A DNA stretch of 64,000 nt from Bacteroidales bacterium (GTDB taxonomy: Bacteria > Bacteroidota > Bacteroidia > Bacteroidales > UBA932): positions 186,001 to 250,000 of the forward strand of contig JAFRUH010000033.1 of assembly GCA_017438975.1 (NCBI GenBank), written 5' to 3'. Made by a program: the position numbers and the translations under genes. The notes beneath the pieces are model-generated. The model saw only the letters and a list, made by a program, of their open reading frames with translations, searched no databases and was not told the origin of the DNA. This document shows, in pieces, positions 34,123-42,098 of the stretch; position 1 is the stretch's first letter; every line of letters starts with the position of its first letter.

Positions 34123-35232
34123 ATGAAACCGATCCGATTCCTTCTCTCCCTTCTGCTCCTTGCCGGCGCACTCTGTCTGCAGGCCCGCGAGACCCGCAGC
34201 CCCTTGTCCGCGGACGGACCCTATGTCCTTTATACCGACGCCGGAGTCCGGGTCATCGCCGTAGATGCGTCCGGAACGGTTTCCGACACCGTCTCTCCGG
34301 AGGCGCCCGCTTCCTTTACCGTCATCGACCACCGGGGTCGCAACCCCTTCGAGGTCAGCCTCCGTCCGATCCGTCGCCAGAACTGGTGCGACCGGACCCG
34401 GCCGGACCGGGTCTTCGTGATGTCCGACCCTCACGGGAGACTTGACTGCGTTCTGAGTCTGCTCCTTGGGAACATGGTGATTGACAAGGACTTGCATTGG
34501 TCGTTCGGAAAAAGCCACCTTGTCATGATCGGGGATGTTTTCGACCGGGGCGAGGATGTCGTGCAGATATTCTGGTTCTTCTACAGGCTCCAGCAGGAAG
34601 CGGAAGAGGCCGGAGGCCGCGTCACGATGCTCCTCGGCAACCACGAACCCATGGCTTTCTCCGGGGACATGCGCTACGCCAAGCCGAAATACGCCGCCCT
34701 CGCCGAGAGGCTCGGGATGGAATACCGCGAGCTGTTCGGACCGGCCTCGGAACTCGGCCGCTGGATCGCCTCTTGGAACACGGTCGGCATCGTCGGACGG
34801 GACCTCTTCGTCCATGCCGGTCTCGGTGCGGACTTCTACCGCTGGAACCTCCCCGTCGAGACGGTCAACCGGCGGATGAGCGACGTTATCTTCCTGAAGA
34901 ACAAGGAACGGAAAGCTCTTTCCGACACGCTCGACTTCCTGTACGGCAGCTACGGCCCGATTTGGTTCAGGGGCCTCGTCCTGGACGAGGAAACGCGCCG
35001 CCCCGTTCCGGCGGACACGCTCGACCTGCTGCTGGACCGTTACGGAGTCGACCACATCATTGTCGGCCATACGATCTTCAAGGATATCAGTACCTTCTAT
35101 GACGGAAAGGTCATTACCGTCAACGTCGACAACCGTGTCAACCGCCGCAAGCACCGCGGCCGTGCCCTTCTGATCGAGGGGGACCGCTATGTCGTCGTCG
35201 GCGACCGGGGCAAGAAACGGGAACTTAAATAA
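34123..35232 (+). CDS. Secreted PPP-type metallophosphatase (Shewanella-like phosphatase type)
   Basis: About 369 residues from ATG 34123 (a TTG just before is the other option), with a signal peptide ending LCLQA. Calcineurin-like PPP motifs in order: MSDPHGRLD (DxH), IGDVFDRGEDV (GDxxDRG), LLGNHEPM (GNHE), LFVHAGLG and IIVGHTIF. This motif set and the long insert between GNHE and the later histidines fit the bacterial Shewanella-like phosphatases. Protein or small-molecule phosphatase activity is expected in the periplasm. The next gene starts 8 bases downstream. Confidence 0.87.
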   Translation: MKPIRFLLSLLLLAGALCLQARETRSPLSADGPYVLYTDAGVRVIAVDASGTVSDTVSPEAPASFTVIDHRGRNPFEVSLRPIRRQNWCDRTRPDRVFVMSDPHGRLDCVLSLLLGNMVIDKDLHWSFGKSHLVMIGDVFDRGEDVVQIFWFFYRLQQEAEEAGGRVTMLLGNHEPMAFSGDMRYAKPKYAALAERLGMEYRELFGPASELGRWIASWNTVGIVGRDLFVHAGLGADFYRWNLPVETVNRRMSDVIFLKNKERKALSDTLDFLYGSYGPIWFRGLVLDEETRRPVPADTLDLLLDRYGVDHIIVGHTIFKDISTFYDGKVITVNVDNRVNRRKHRGRALLIEGDRYVVVGDRGKKRELK

Positions 35233-35240
35233 AAAACGAT

Positions 35241-36848
35241 ATGATGAAACACAGAAAACTTCTGCTTTGCCTGCCGGTGCTGGCACTGCTTGCCGGTTGT
35301 GCCGGAAAAGACATCTATTCAAACCTGAACGCCCAGGCCGCCCGGGAATACCTGGAGCCTGTCCGCCCCGCCTCGGAGGGTCGGAACCCCTGCTGGAATG
35401 GCTTCGCCAAGAAATTCATGTACGCCCCCGCCTTCGACATCACTCCGGCGGAAGGAGCTGAGAATTACCGCTTTACCGTTACACCCAAGGAGGGCGAAGG
35501 GGCCTGGACCTTTACGGCGAAGGACCCCGGGGCGGACCTTTCCCCGATTTGGAACGAGATCGTTCCGGGCCATGTCAATCTGACCGTCGAGGCGCTCGAC
35601 GCTTCCGGGAAGCCCCTTTCAACCGTATATGAGCGCGAATTCGTCCGGGACTTCCCGTTCGAGGGCCCTTATTCGGAGCCTGTCCGCGACTACCGCGAAG
35701 CGGCCATCAAGGGAGCCCTCTACATCCATATGCTCCCGGCCATCCAGCACTGGGCGAGCGCGACGACCCCGGACATGTCCTACCACCACAACACCTACCC
35801 CTGCAAGATCATCGGGGCGACGGTCCGGAACGAGTGCTTCATCGCCCGGGAACTTCCGCACCGCCGCGAGAACGCCGTGGCCGTCGCCCGGGGAGCCGCG
35901 CAGTTCCTCATCGACATGAGCCATCCGGAAGGTCATCCGCTGGCTTTCTTCCCGCCGACGTATTATCTGGACTACGCGGCCTCCAAACAGGAATGGAACC
36001 AGGGAAAGACCATGACCCTCGAGGCCTGCAAGGCCGGGGATGCGTTCCTGGACCTCTATGACCTTACCGGGGAGAAGGAGTGGATGGACAGGGCCGTCGG
36101 CATTGCCCGGACCTATGTCCGTCTCCAGAGGGAAGACGGATCCCTCCCGATCAAGATCGATTTCGAGACGGCGGAGCCGGTCAACAATGTTTCCGCCATG
36201 CTGCACCCGCTTCTCCGCTACTTCCAGCGACTCGCCGGATATGGAGTGACCGAGTTCCTCCCGGCCCAGGAGAAGGCGGAAAAATGGATGGACGAAGTCG
36301 CGGTCGAGACCTTCGACATGACCGGCCAGTTCGAAGATGTCAATGTCAACGGACTGCAGCCTTACCAGAACCTGACCAACTGCACGGCGGCACCGTATGC
36401 GTCCTTCCTGCTTGATAAAGAGACCGTTTCAGAAAGAGACCTCGCGAACGCACGGGACCTGATCCGTCTCAGCGAAGACCAGTTCGTGCACTGGGCCTAT
36501 CCGGATCTTACCGAAGACGGCTTCCCGAAAAAGAACGCGCCGTGCGTCCACGAACAGTATCATTACGAGATGCCGGTCGACAACAGCGCCTGCAATGTCG
36601 CCAATGCCTGGCTCGACTACTATGAAGTGACGGGAGACCTTCTCTCCCTGGCGAAGGCCAAGGCGATGGGAGACCAGATGACGATCCAGCAGAACGCCGT
36701 GAACGGCATGCTCCCGACGACTTGGGAGTGGCGCGACTCCAAGAAGGACCGCAACCGTTCCTTCTGGGCGAACTGCTCCTTTGCAACGGAACTCTTCCTC
36801 ATGCGCCTTGCGTCCATGGAGGAAGATCTCAGGAAACTGGAAAAATAG
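35241..36848 (+). CDS. Lipoprotein with (alpha/alpha)-barrel, glycosidase/epimerase-like, unassigned
   Basis: A 535-residue lipoprotein (LLAGC at the signal end). Residues about 30-140 are beta-rich (FDITPAEGAENYRFTV, HVNLTVEALDASG); the rest is helix-hairpin material with repeated patterns such as ACKAGDAFLDLYDLTGEKEWMDRAVGIARTYVRLQREDGSLP and NVANAWLDYYEVTGDLLSLAKAKAMGDQM, as in six-hairpin glycosidases and epimerases. I do not recognise a specific family; catalytic residues are not assigned. It probably acts on glycans at the cell surface and is co-transcribed with the phosphatase. Confidence 0.7.
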   Translation: MMKHRKLLLCLPVLALLAGCAGKDIYSNLNAQAAREYLEPVRPASEGRNPCWNGFAKKFMYAPAFDITPAEGAENYRFTVTPKEGEGAWTFTAKDPGADLSPIWNEIVPGHVNLTVEALDASGKPLSTVYEREFVRDFPFEGPYSEPVRDYREAAIKGALYIHMLPAIQHWASATTPDMSYHHNTYPCKIIGATVRNECFIARELPHRRENAVAVARGAAQFLIDMSHPEGHPLAFFPPTYYLDYAASKQEWNQGKTMTLEACKAGDAFLDLYDLTGEKEWMDRAVGIARTYVRLQREDGSLPIKIDFETAEPVNNVSAMLHPLLRYFQRLAGYGVTEFLPAQEKAEKWMDEVAVETFDMTGQFEDVNVNGLQPYQNLTNCTAAPYASFLLDKETVSERDLANARDLIRLSEDQFVHWAYPDLTEDGFPKKNAPCVHEQYHYEMPVDNSACNVANAWLDYYEVTGDLLSLAKAKAMGDQMTIQQNAVNGMLPTTWEWRDSKKDRNRSFWANCSFATELFLMRLASMEEDLRKLEK

Positions 36849-36853
36849 GGGGT

Positions 36854-37516
36854 CTACCGGCCGTTTTTGAGCCGGGCTCTCAGAACGGACGCAAAGTCCT
36901 TGAACTGTTCATTGCGGCGGGTCCTTCCGAAATTGGAATCGTGGACCCTCCGGTCCGTTGAGACAAGGTCGATTTTCCGGATGACCTGCCCGTGAAGCGC
37001 CATCCTGTCGCTCCAGTCGATGATTTCGCCCGCGGTCAGGGCGGAGTTGAAGGGACCGATGATCCCGAAGACGGACCGCCGGATCAGGATGGCTCCGGTG
37101 AACAGTCCGTAATAGGGTTCCTCCCTGAGGGAAACGTTGCCCGGGGTGCATTCCGGAGAGAGGAAATCCCGTACCATCGCTTCCGCCGCCGCGGCCCCGG
37201 GATTGCCGGAGAGGGTCTCGCAGAGGGTCTTGAGGGCACCCTCCCGCATCCGGTCGTCATGGTCCATGAAAAGGACGAAATCGCCCGTCGCGGCCTGCAG
37301 ACCCGTGTTCTTGGCGACAACGGGCCCCTGAGAAACCGGATGGGAAAGGACCCGGCACCCGTACTCCGCCGCAATCGCCGCCGTTTCGTCTTCGGAGCCG
37401 TCGTCCACGACGATGACCTCGAGACGGCACCCCTGCCGGAACAGGCTGTCAAGGGCTTCCCGGATATACTTCGCTCCGTTCCGGACGGGCATGATAACGG
37501 AAATGAGTGGGTCCAT
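36854..37516 (-). CDS. Family 2 glycosyltransferase
   Basis: A 220-residue GT-A protein: ISVIMPVRNGAKYIREALDSL, VIVVDDGSEDET, GPVVAKNTGLQAATGDFVLFMDHDD (metal-binding acidic motif). Shorter than its two neighbours, with a compact C-terminal half, and no membrane segment. Donor and acceptor are unknown. Last gene of the minus-strand locus, starting 5 bases after the previous glycosyltransferase stops. Confidence 0.88.
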   Translation of the reverse strand: MDPLISVIMPVRNGAKYIREALDSLFRQGCRLEVIVVDDGSEDETAAIAAEYGCRVLSHPVSQGPVVAKNTGLQAATGDFVLFMDHDDRMREGALKTLCETLSGNPGAAAAEAMVRDFLSPECTPGNVSLREEPYYGLFTGAILIRRSVFGIIGPFNSALTAGEIIDWSDRMALHGQVIRKIDLVSTDRRVHDSNFGRTRRNEQFKDFASVLRARLKNGR

Positions 37517-37521
37517 GGCGG

Positions 37522-38505
37522 TCAGGTTTTTGATGCGTTCCGGAGTCGGTTCCGGATAAAGTCGATCGAGATGTTGGGATTGTGCCGGGTACGGTACTCG
37601 GCGTAGTCGGCGCAGGAGGTGACGGCCTCCAGAAGGTACAGGTCGAGGGCGATGTACCGTTCGGGATGGCGGAGGACGGCAGGCTTGATTTCGACGAGGA
37701 AGTCCCGGATGAAGTCGAACCTCTCTTCCGAATCGATGACGAGGGGACCGGCGTAGAAGAGACGGAGGTCTTCCGTAGGGAGCGACCGCGCGCGCAGTTC
37801 GTCATAGAGGGCTCTGAAACTGAGGATGAAGTCATATCCGGCCGTCTTCAGATGGGCGAGGGAATCCTCCCGCTGGTAATAATGGTAATACGGACCCCGG
37901 AAAACGAAAAGGTCCGGGAGGGGGATTTCCGCCAGGGTCGTGAAATAATTGTCTTCGCCTCCACCCCGGAGGTCCGGGAACCTGAGTCCGTTCTTATTCA
38001 GGTATTCTTTCCGGTAGAGCCGGGCCCAGAGGACGGGCGGGAAAAGGAGCTCCACCGAGGCGGTGTCATAGACTTCCCGCCCTTCTTCGAGGAAACCGAA
38101 CCGGGTGCTGTATTCTTTCTTTACCGGATCGTCGTATTCCTTGACGAAACAGGCGTTGATCACGACATCCCGTCCGGTCCTTTCCGCCTGGCGGAGCATC
38201 GCTTCCAGATGGCCGGGATCGAGCCAGTCATCGGAATCCAGGAAACAGATATAACGACCTTCCGCGGCCTCGAGGGCGCGGTTCCGGGCCTTCCCCGGGC
38301 CTCCATTCGTCTCCATGCGGAGGACTTTGAGCCGTCCGTCCTGTTCCGCCCTGCGGGCGAGAACGGCGGAGGACCCGTCCGTAGAACAGTCGTCGGCGCA
38401 GAGGACCTCGATGCTCCGCAGGGTCTGCCCCAGGACGGAATCGAGGCAGCGGTCCAGGTATTTTTCCGTGTTGTAAACCGGAATGATGACGGAAATATCA
38501 ACCAT
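37522..38505 (-). CDS. Family 2 glycosyltransferase
   Basis: A 327-residue GT2: ISVIIPVYNTEKYLDRCLDS, EVLCADDCSTDGS, NGGPGKARNRALEAAEGRYICFLDSDDW. The C-terminal half has the longer WcaA-like extension (YKFLDW-type segment replaced by ARLYRKEYLNKNGLRFPDLRGGGEDNYF). It overlaps the upstream glycosyltransferase by 8 bases and is clearly its paralogue over the first 110 residues, suggesting a tandem duplication. Confidence 0.9.
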   Translation of the reverse strand: MVDISVIIPVYNTEKYLDRCLDSVLGQTLRSIEVLCADDCSTDGSSAVLARRAEQDGRLKVLRMETNGGPGKARNRALEAAEGRYICFLDSDDWLDPGHLEAMLRQAERTGRDVVINACFVKEYDDPVKKEYSTRFGFLEEGREVYDTASVELLFPPVLWARLYRKEYLNKNGLRFPDLRGGGEDNYFTTLAEIPLPDLFVFRGPYYHYYQREDSLAHLKTAGYDFILSFRALYDELRARSLPTEDLRLFYAGPLVIDSEERFDFIRDFLVEIKPAVLRHPERYIALDLYLLEAVTSCADYAEYRTRHNPNISIDFIRNRLRNASKT

Positions 38506-39442
38506 GCAGATCCCGTTTTAGTTCCCGGACGAGGGCCCTCCGGTCCGATTCTTTCCGGAAAAAGACATATTCCGACAGGCAGGCGGAAAGGTCCCGGCAC
38601 CGGCGGAGAATGCCGCTGAAGCCTTCAGCGGCCCGTTTCGTCACCGCGTCGGAGACATAATACTTCTGGCACCAGCCGATGAACTGGTCCATCAGGAAGG
38701 CGAATACGATGCTGTAATGCCGGTTGTCGATCCCTAGGGCGTCCATCCGGTCCAGGATGTCGTTCGCCCCGGTGATCAGGTCCTCGACCGGCCGGAGGGA
38801 GAGATTCTTCCTCGTCACGGACGCCGGGTTGTCCGTGTAGTAGTAGACCGCATCGTCCACCACCGCGATCCTGTCATAGTGGAAGGCGGCGCGGACCGAA
38901 AAATGCGGATCTTCGAAAAAGAGGAGATCCTCGTTGAAACGGATTCCGTTCCGGCGCAGCATCTCCGTCCGGTAGACGGCGGAGGTATAGGTCAGGAAAA
39001 ACCACGCCTTGTGCTTCCGGATCCGGTCGTTGAGGTTGAAGATTTCCTTCAGATAGACGCTCTCTTTCCTCGGGTCATAGTTTTTCAGCGTTCCTTTGGC
39101 GACATCCGCCCCTTCCCGGAGGGCGGCTCCGCAGAGCTTTTCGAAAAAGTCCGGATCGACGAAGTCATCGCTGTCCACGAAGCCGATGAAATCGCCCTTG
39201 GCCGCATCCAGGCCTGCGTTCCGCGCTGCGGAAGGGCCCCGGTTCTCCGGAAAAGAAAGGACCCGGATCCGTCCGTCTTTCCGGGACCATGTCTCCAGCA
39301 AGGCGGCGGATCCGTCCGTGGAACCGTCGTCTATGCAGAGGACCTCCAGGTCGCGGAGCGTCTGGCCGGTCAGGCATTCCAGGCACTTGTCCAGGAAGGC
39401 TTCGGCGTTGTAGACCGGAACAATGACGGATACGACGGGCAT
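38498..39442 (-). CDS. Family 2 glycosyltransferase
   Basis: A 314-residue GT2: VSVIVPVYNAEAFLDKCLECL, EVLCIDDGSTDGS, NRGPSAARNAGLDAAKGDFIGFVDSDDF; further on, TEMLRRNGIRFNEDLLFFEDPHFSVRAA is the usual acceptor-side segment. First of three glycosyltransferases, 6 bases after the PqqD-like gene stops. Its position suggests that sugar transfer is part of the same pathway as the PqqD/kinase-like genes. Confidence 0.9.
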   Translation of the reverse strand: MPVVSVIVPVYNAEAFLDKCLECLTGQTLRDLEVLCIDDGSTDGSAALLETWSRKDGRIRVLSFPENRGPSAARNAGLDAAKGDFIGFVDSDDFVDPDFFEKLCGAALREGADVAKGTLKNYDPRKESVYLKEIFNLNDRIRKHKAWFFLTYTSAVYRTEMLRRNGIRFNEDLLFFEDPHFSVRAAFHYDRIAVVDDAVYYYTDNPASVTRKNLSLRPVEDLITGANDILDRMDALGIDNRHYSIVFAFLMDQFIGWCQKYYVSDAVTKRAAEGFSGILRRCRDLSACLSEYVFFRKESDRRALVRELKRDLHG

Positions 39443-39448
39443 GAGGGC

Positions 39449-39871
39449 TTATTTTTCGGGTTTCCAGCCCTCTTCCTCGCTCACTTCATGGATCGGATCG
39501 GCGAAGAGCAGCTCCTGGACGTCCTTGTATTCCTTGCAGACCGGGATGAACTTGTCAAAGGCCGCATCTTCCGCTTTCAGGACCGCTTCTCCGGAGGAAA
39601 CGGGGGCGGGAACGACGATGTCGAAGTCGACCAGGGTATCGAGGAATGCCTGCAGGGGTTCTTCCAGATCCTCGGGTGCGCCGGGCAGGGCCTTCGCGGC
39701 CGCAAGCACGTCCGTCGTGGAGGCTCCGGAGAGCAAACTGCAGAAGATGCCGGTCCCATAGCCGTTCATCCCGTAGTAGATCCCGGTGACGGCGTTGATG
39801 ATGATGGCGATCCCGTCCGTGACGTCCGCAAACATCTTCGCTTCGTTCAACTGATAGTTCTTTGATTCCAT
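39449..39871 (-). CDS. PqqD-like protein with acidic C-terminal tail
   Basis: A 140-residue protein from ATG 39871. Residues 10-95 resemble PqqD-type RiPP recognition elements: FADVTDGIAIIINAVTGIYYGMNGYGTGIFCSLLSGASTTDVLAA, then helices. After about residue 95 there is an extension ending in DPIHEVSEEEGWKPEK (125-140), not part of a normal PqqD. PqqD domains bind precursor peptides and hand them to modifying enzymes. It lies between the HPr-kinase-like gene (16 bases upstream) and the glycosyltransferases. No separate small precursor gene fits in the gaps. Family assignment is by pattern only. Confidence 0.72.
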   Translation of the reverse strand: MESKNYQLNEAKMFADVTDGIAIIINAVTGIYYGMNGYGTGIFCSLLSGASTTDVLAAAKALPGAPEDLEEPLQAFLDTLVDFDIVVPAPVSSGEAVLKAEDAAFDKFIPVCKEYKDVQELLFADPIHEVSEEEGWKPEK

Positions 39872-39887
39872 TAATTCGTTCGGTTGG

Positions 39888-40970
39888 TTATCGTTCTTGG
39901 GTTTGGAGGAACGTCCGGAGACATTCCACATTGCCGTAAATGTCCGGAGAGAGCCGGATCGTATGGAAGGGAAGTTCCTGCAGGAAGGAAATGAGTTTCC
40001 GGACGGTCCCAGCGTCTCCCTGGGCCTGCATCTGGAGGATGGTCGAATGGACCAGGTGCGTGATCGCCCGGCCTTTTTCGGCGGGAGAGCAGGGCTCGAC
40101 GCGGGCTTCCTTCGCGTCGGGGTCGATTTCGGGGAACATGCAGGAGAGGACGGGATACCGCCTTCGGAGTGTATCGCCGTATCCGGAAATGTCGAAGACA
40201 TATTTGTCTTTCCGGGCGTTGTTGCAGACGAAACGCGCCCGGTCCAGGTCGTCGTACAGGCGGGTGTACATCGTCGGGGAAAGGGTGATGATCGAATAGA
40301 TCGGTGAGGCCAGAAGGCCCTCCCGGCTCTTTTCAAGGATCAGGTAATCGTCTGATACATAATCGAATCCGCGGAGCATCGCCGTGACCGCGAGGGTGGA
40401 CTTGCCACGCTGCCCCCTCGCGCAGAGGAGGATTCCCTTCCCGTCCAGGCCGATGCAGGCCCCGTGGACCAGATGGGAGGAAGGCGTGTCCAGGATGCGG
40501 TACAGGTCGTGCACGAAAAGGTGCCCTTCCCGGATCCATTCCTCCGGCTCGAAGCGCTCCGTCGCATACCAGGTAACCGTCCCGTCGGTCAGGCGTACGG
40601 TCCGGTTGGCGTAACTCACTTCGCCGAAGGGAACGAGGTCTTCGCCCTTCCGCTCGGTGAGGATCAGGTTGTCTCCGGAACCGTCGCCTTCGACGTCCAA
40701 CCCGAGGACGCGCCTGTGGAAATCCGCGTCCACCCGCTCCCGCCACAGGATCAGGGTTGCGTCAGGGGAAGGGACCGGAGCGGTCAGGGACCAGGCGAGC
40801 TGGCGCCGGATCATCGGTGCGGCCTCTTTCTCGCAGGCGAGGATCCGGACGGTCCGGACGCCACCGAGGTCCAGATAGAACACCTCCGCTCCGGGAAGCA
40901 GAGGCTCCAGGGCGGCTCTCAGGCGGCGGAAACAATTCGCCCGCTGTTCCGTATGCAAGGACAGGACCAT
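39888..40970 (-). CDS. HPr kinase-related protein (HprK-rel type)
   Basis: A 360-residue protein. The C-terminal half has a P-loop, LLCARGQRGKSTLA, with the nucleotide lysine at about residue 190, followed by FDYVSDDYLIL, the HprK-like acidic segment. The N-terminal half (1-165) is a separate alpha/beta region without recognised motifs. It is not a normal HprK/P, since no HPr or PTS gene is nearby. Related kinases occur in peptide-modification clusters, including lasso-peptide kinases. It abuts the nucleotidyltransferase-fold gene with no gap. Confidence 0.78.
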   Translation of the reverse strand: MVLSLHTEQRANCFRRLRAALEPLLPGAEVFYLDLGGVRTVRILACEKEAAPMIRRQLAWSLTAPVPSPDATLILWRERVDADFHRRVLGLDVEGDGSGDNLILTERKGEDLVPFGEVSYANRTVRLTDGTVTWYATERFEPEEWIREGHLFVHDLYRILDTPSSHLVHGACIGLDGKGILLCARGQRGKSTLAVTAMLRGFDYVSDDYLILEKSREGLLASPIYSIITLSPTMYTRLYDDLDRARFVCNNARKDKYVFDISGYGDTLRRRYPVLSCMFPEIDPDAKEARVEPCSPAEKGRAITHLVHSTILQMQAQGDAGTVRKLISFLQELPFHTIRLSPDIYGNVECLRTFLQTQER

Positions 40971-42098
40971 CTATTCTTCGTTAATCAGGAACCCCTTGTT
41001 CCTGAGGATTTTCATTTTCTCTTTCAGGCCGGGGATCCGTTTTAGGAAGAAGAACTTCGCCCGCCGCCCGACATACGGGGCGAGCGGCCGGATCTCCCGG
41101 AAGGCTTTGGCCAGGTTGAACTCTCCGATTTCAGTCCGCATGGGGCTCAGGACCTCCCGTTTGTACATCAGCCGGAGGCAATGCGCCTCCGCCGCCCTGT
41201 CGTCGATCCGGTCGGACAGGAACCCTTCCGGGAAGAGTCCGGGAAGGAGGGAGGAGACGAAGGAGGCGGCCATCCAGACCTGGATTTCGGACCGGGTCCG
41301 GGCGGCGTTTTCCCGTACGATTCCCCAGTCGAAACCGCCCTGGAGCCCGAGGAGATAATGCAGGTCGAAGAAGGAATTCAGCACACTTCCGGCGCTGGTC
41401 CTTTCCGACAGGTTCTTATACAGGTTGACAAGGGAAATGAAGACCATGTCCTCCCGGCAGGGCAGGAACCCGTCCGAAGAGAACATCCGCTCTTTCCCGG
41501 CGCGGCGGAACAGGTCGTCGTTGAAGGGACGTTCCTCGCCGGTATGCATCTGGATGAACCGGTGCAGGTCGACGACGCTTTCGTCCGTCCCCGCGATCCG
41601 GAGGTCGGTGCTGTGCGAACAGCGGAAAGAACTGTAACCCAGTTCTTCCGCGACGGTTTCCGCCGCGTGGAAGTCCTTCTCTTTCACGAGGATGTCGACA
41701 TCTCCCATCCAGCGGGGAAACTCCGGACGGTAGACTTTCATGGCGCCGCCTTTCAGGATGACGAAGGGAATATTCCTGCGGTTCAGCGCCCCTGCGATCC
41801 TCGAGAAATGGGAGAACAGCTTCAGGCTCTGGAACCGGCAGAAGTTCAGGACACCCTTCAGCCGCGGCAGGACCGAATTCGGGAAAGACAGTTCCGGATG
41901 GATCTTCATCAGGTATGCGAGGAGGATGACGCTGTGGATCGGGACTTTTTCGATATCCCAGTCCTTCAGGAAGGCGTCGAGTTCTTCCTGCGACACGGAG
42001 GGTCCCAGGGACATGGTCAGGAGCCGGCGCTCCTCCGTGTCCATCGTTTCCCGTCCGAGGTAATCCAAAACCTTATGAACCAGCTCCTTCCCTTTCAT
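40971..42098 (-). CDS. Nucleotidyltransferase-fold family protein (PF14907-like)
   Basis: A 375-residue protein. ALNRRNIPFVILKGGAMKVYRPEFPRWMGDVDILVKEKDFHAAETVAEELGY near residues 104-155 is the signature of the uncharacterised nucleotidyltransferase family, with the GDVD metal-binding motif. VVDLHRFI and a helical C-terminal half follow. Such proteins regularly accompany HPr-kinase-like and PqqD-like genes in peptide-modification loci. Its 5' end overlaps the YfhO-like gene by 26 bases, and its stop abuts the kinase start. Confidence 0.82.
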   Translation of the reverse strand: MKGKELVHKVLDYLGRETMDTEERRLLTMSLGPSVSQEELDAFLKDWDIEKVPIHSVILLAYLMKIHPELSFPNSVLPRLKGVLNFCRFQSLKLFSHFSRIAGALNRRNIPFVILKGGAMKVYRPEFPRWMGDVDILVKEKDFHAAETVAEELGYSSFRCSHSTDLRIAGTDESVVDLHRFIQMHTGEERPFNDDLFRRAGKERMFSSDGFLPCREDMVFISLVNLYKNLSERTSAGSVLNSFFDLHYLLGLQGGFDWGIVRENAARTRSEIQVWMAASFVSSLLPGLFPEGFLSDRIDDRAAEAHCLRLMYKREVLSPMRTEIGEFNLAKAFREIRPLAPYVGRRAKFFFLKRIPGLKEKMKILRNKGFLINEE

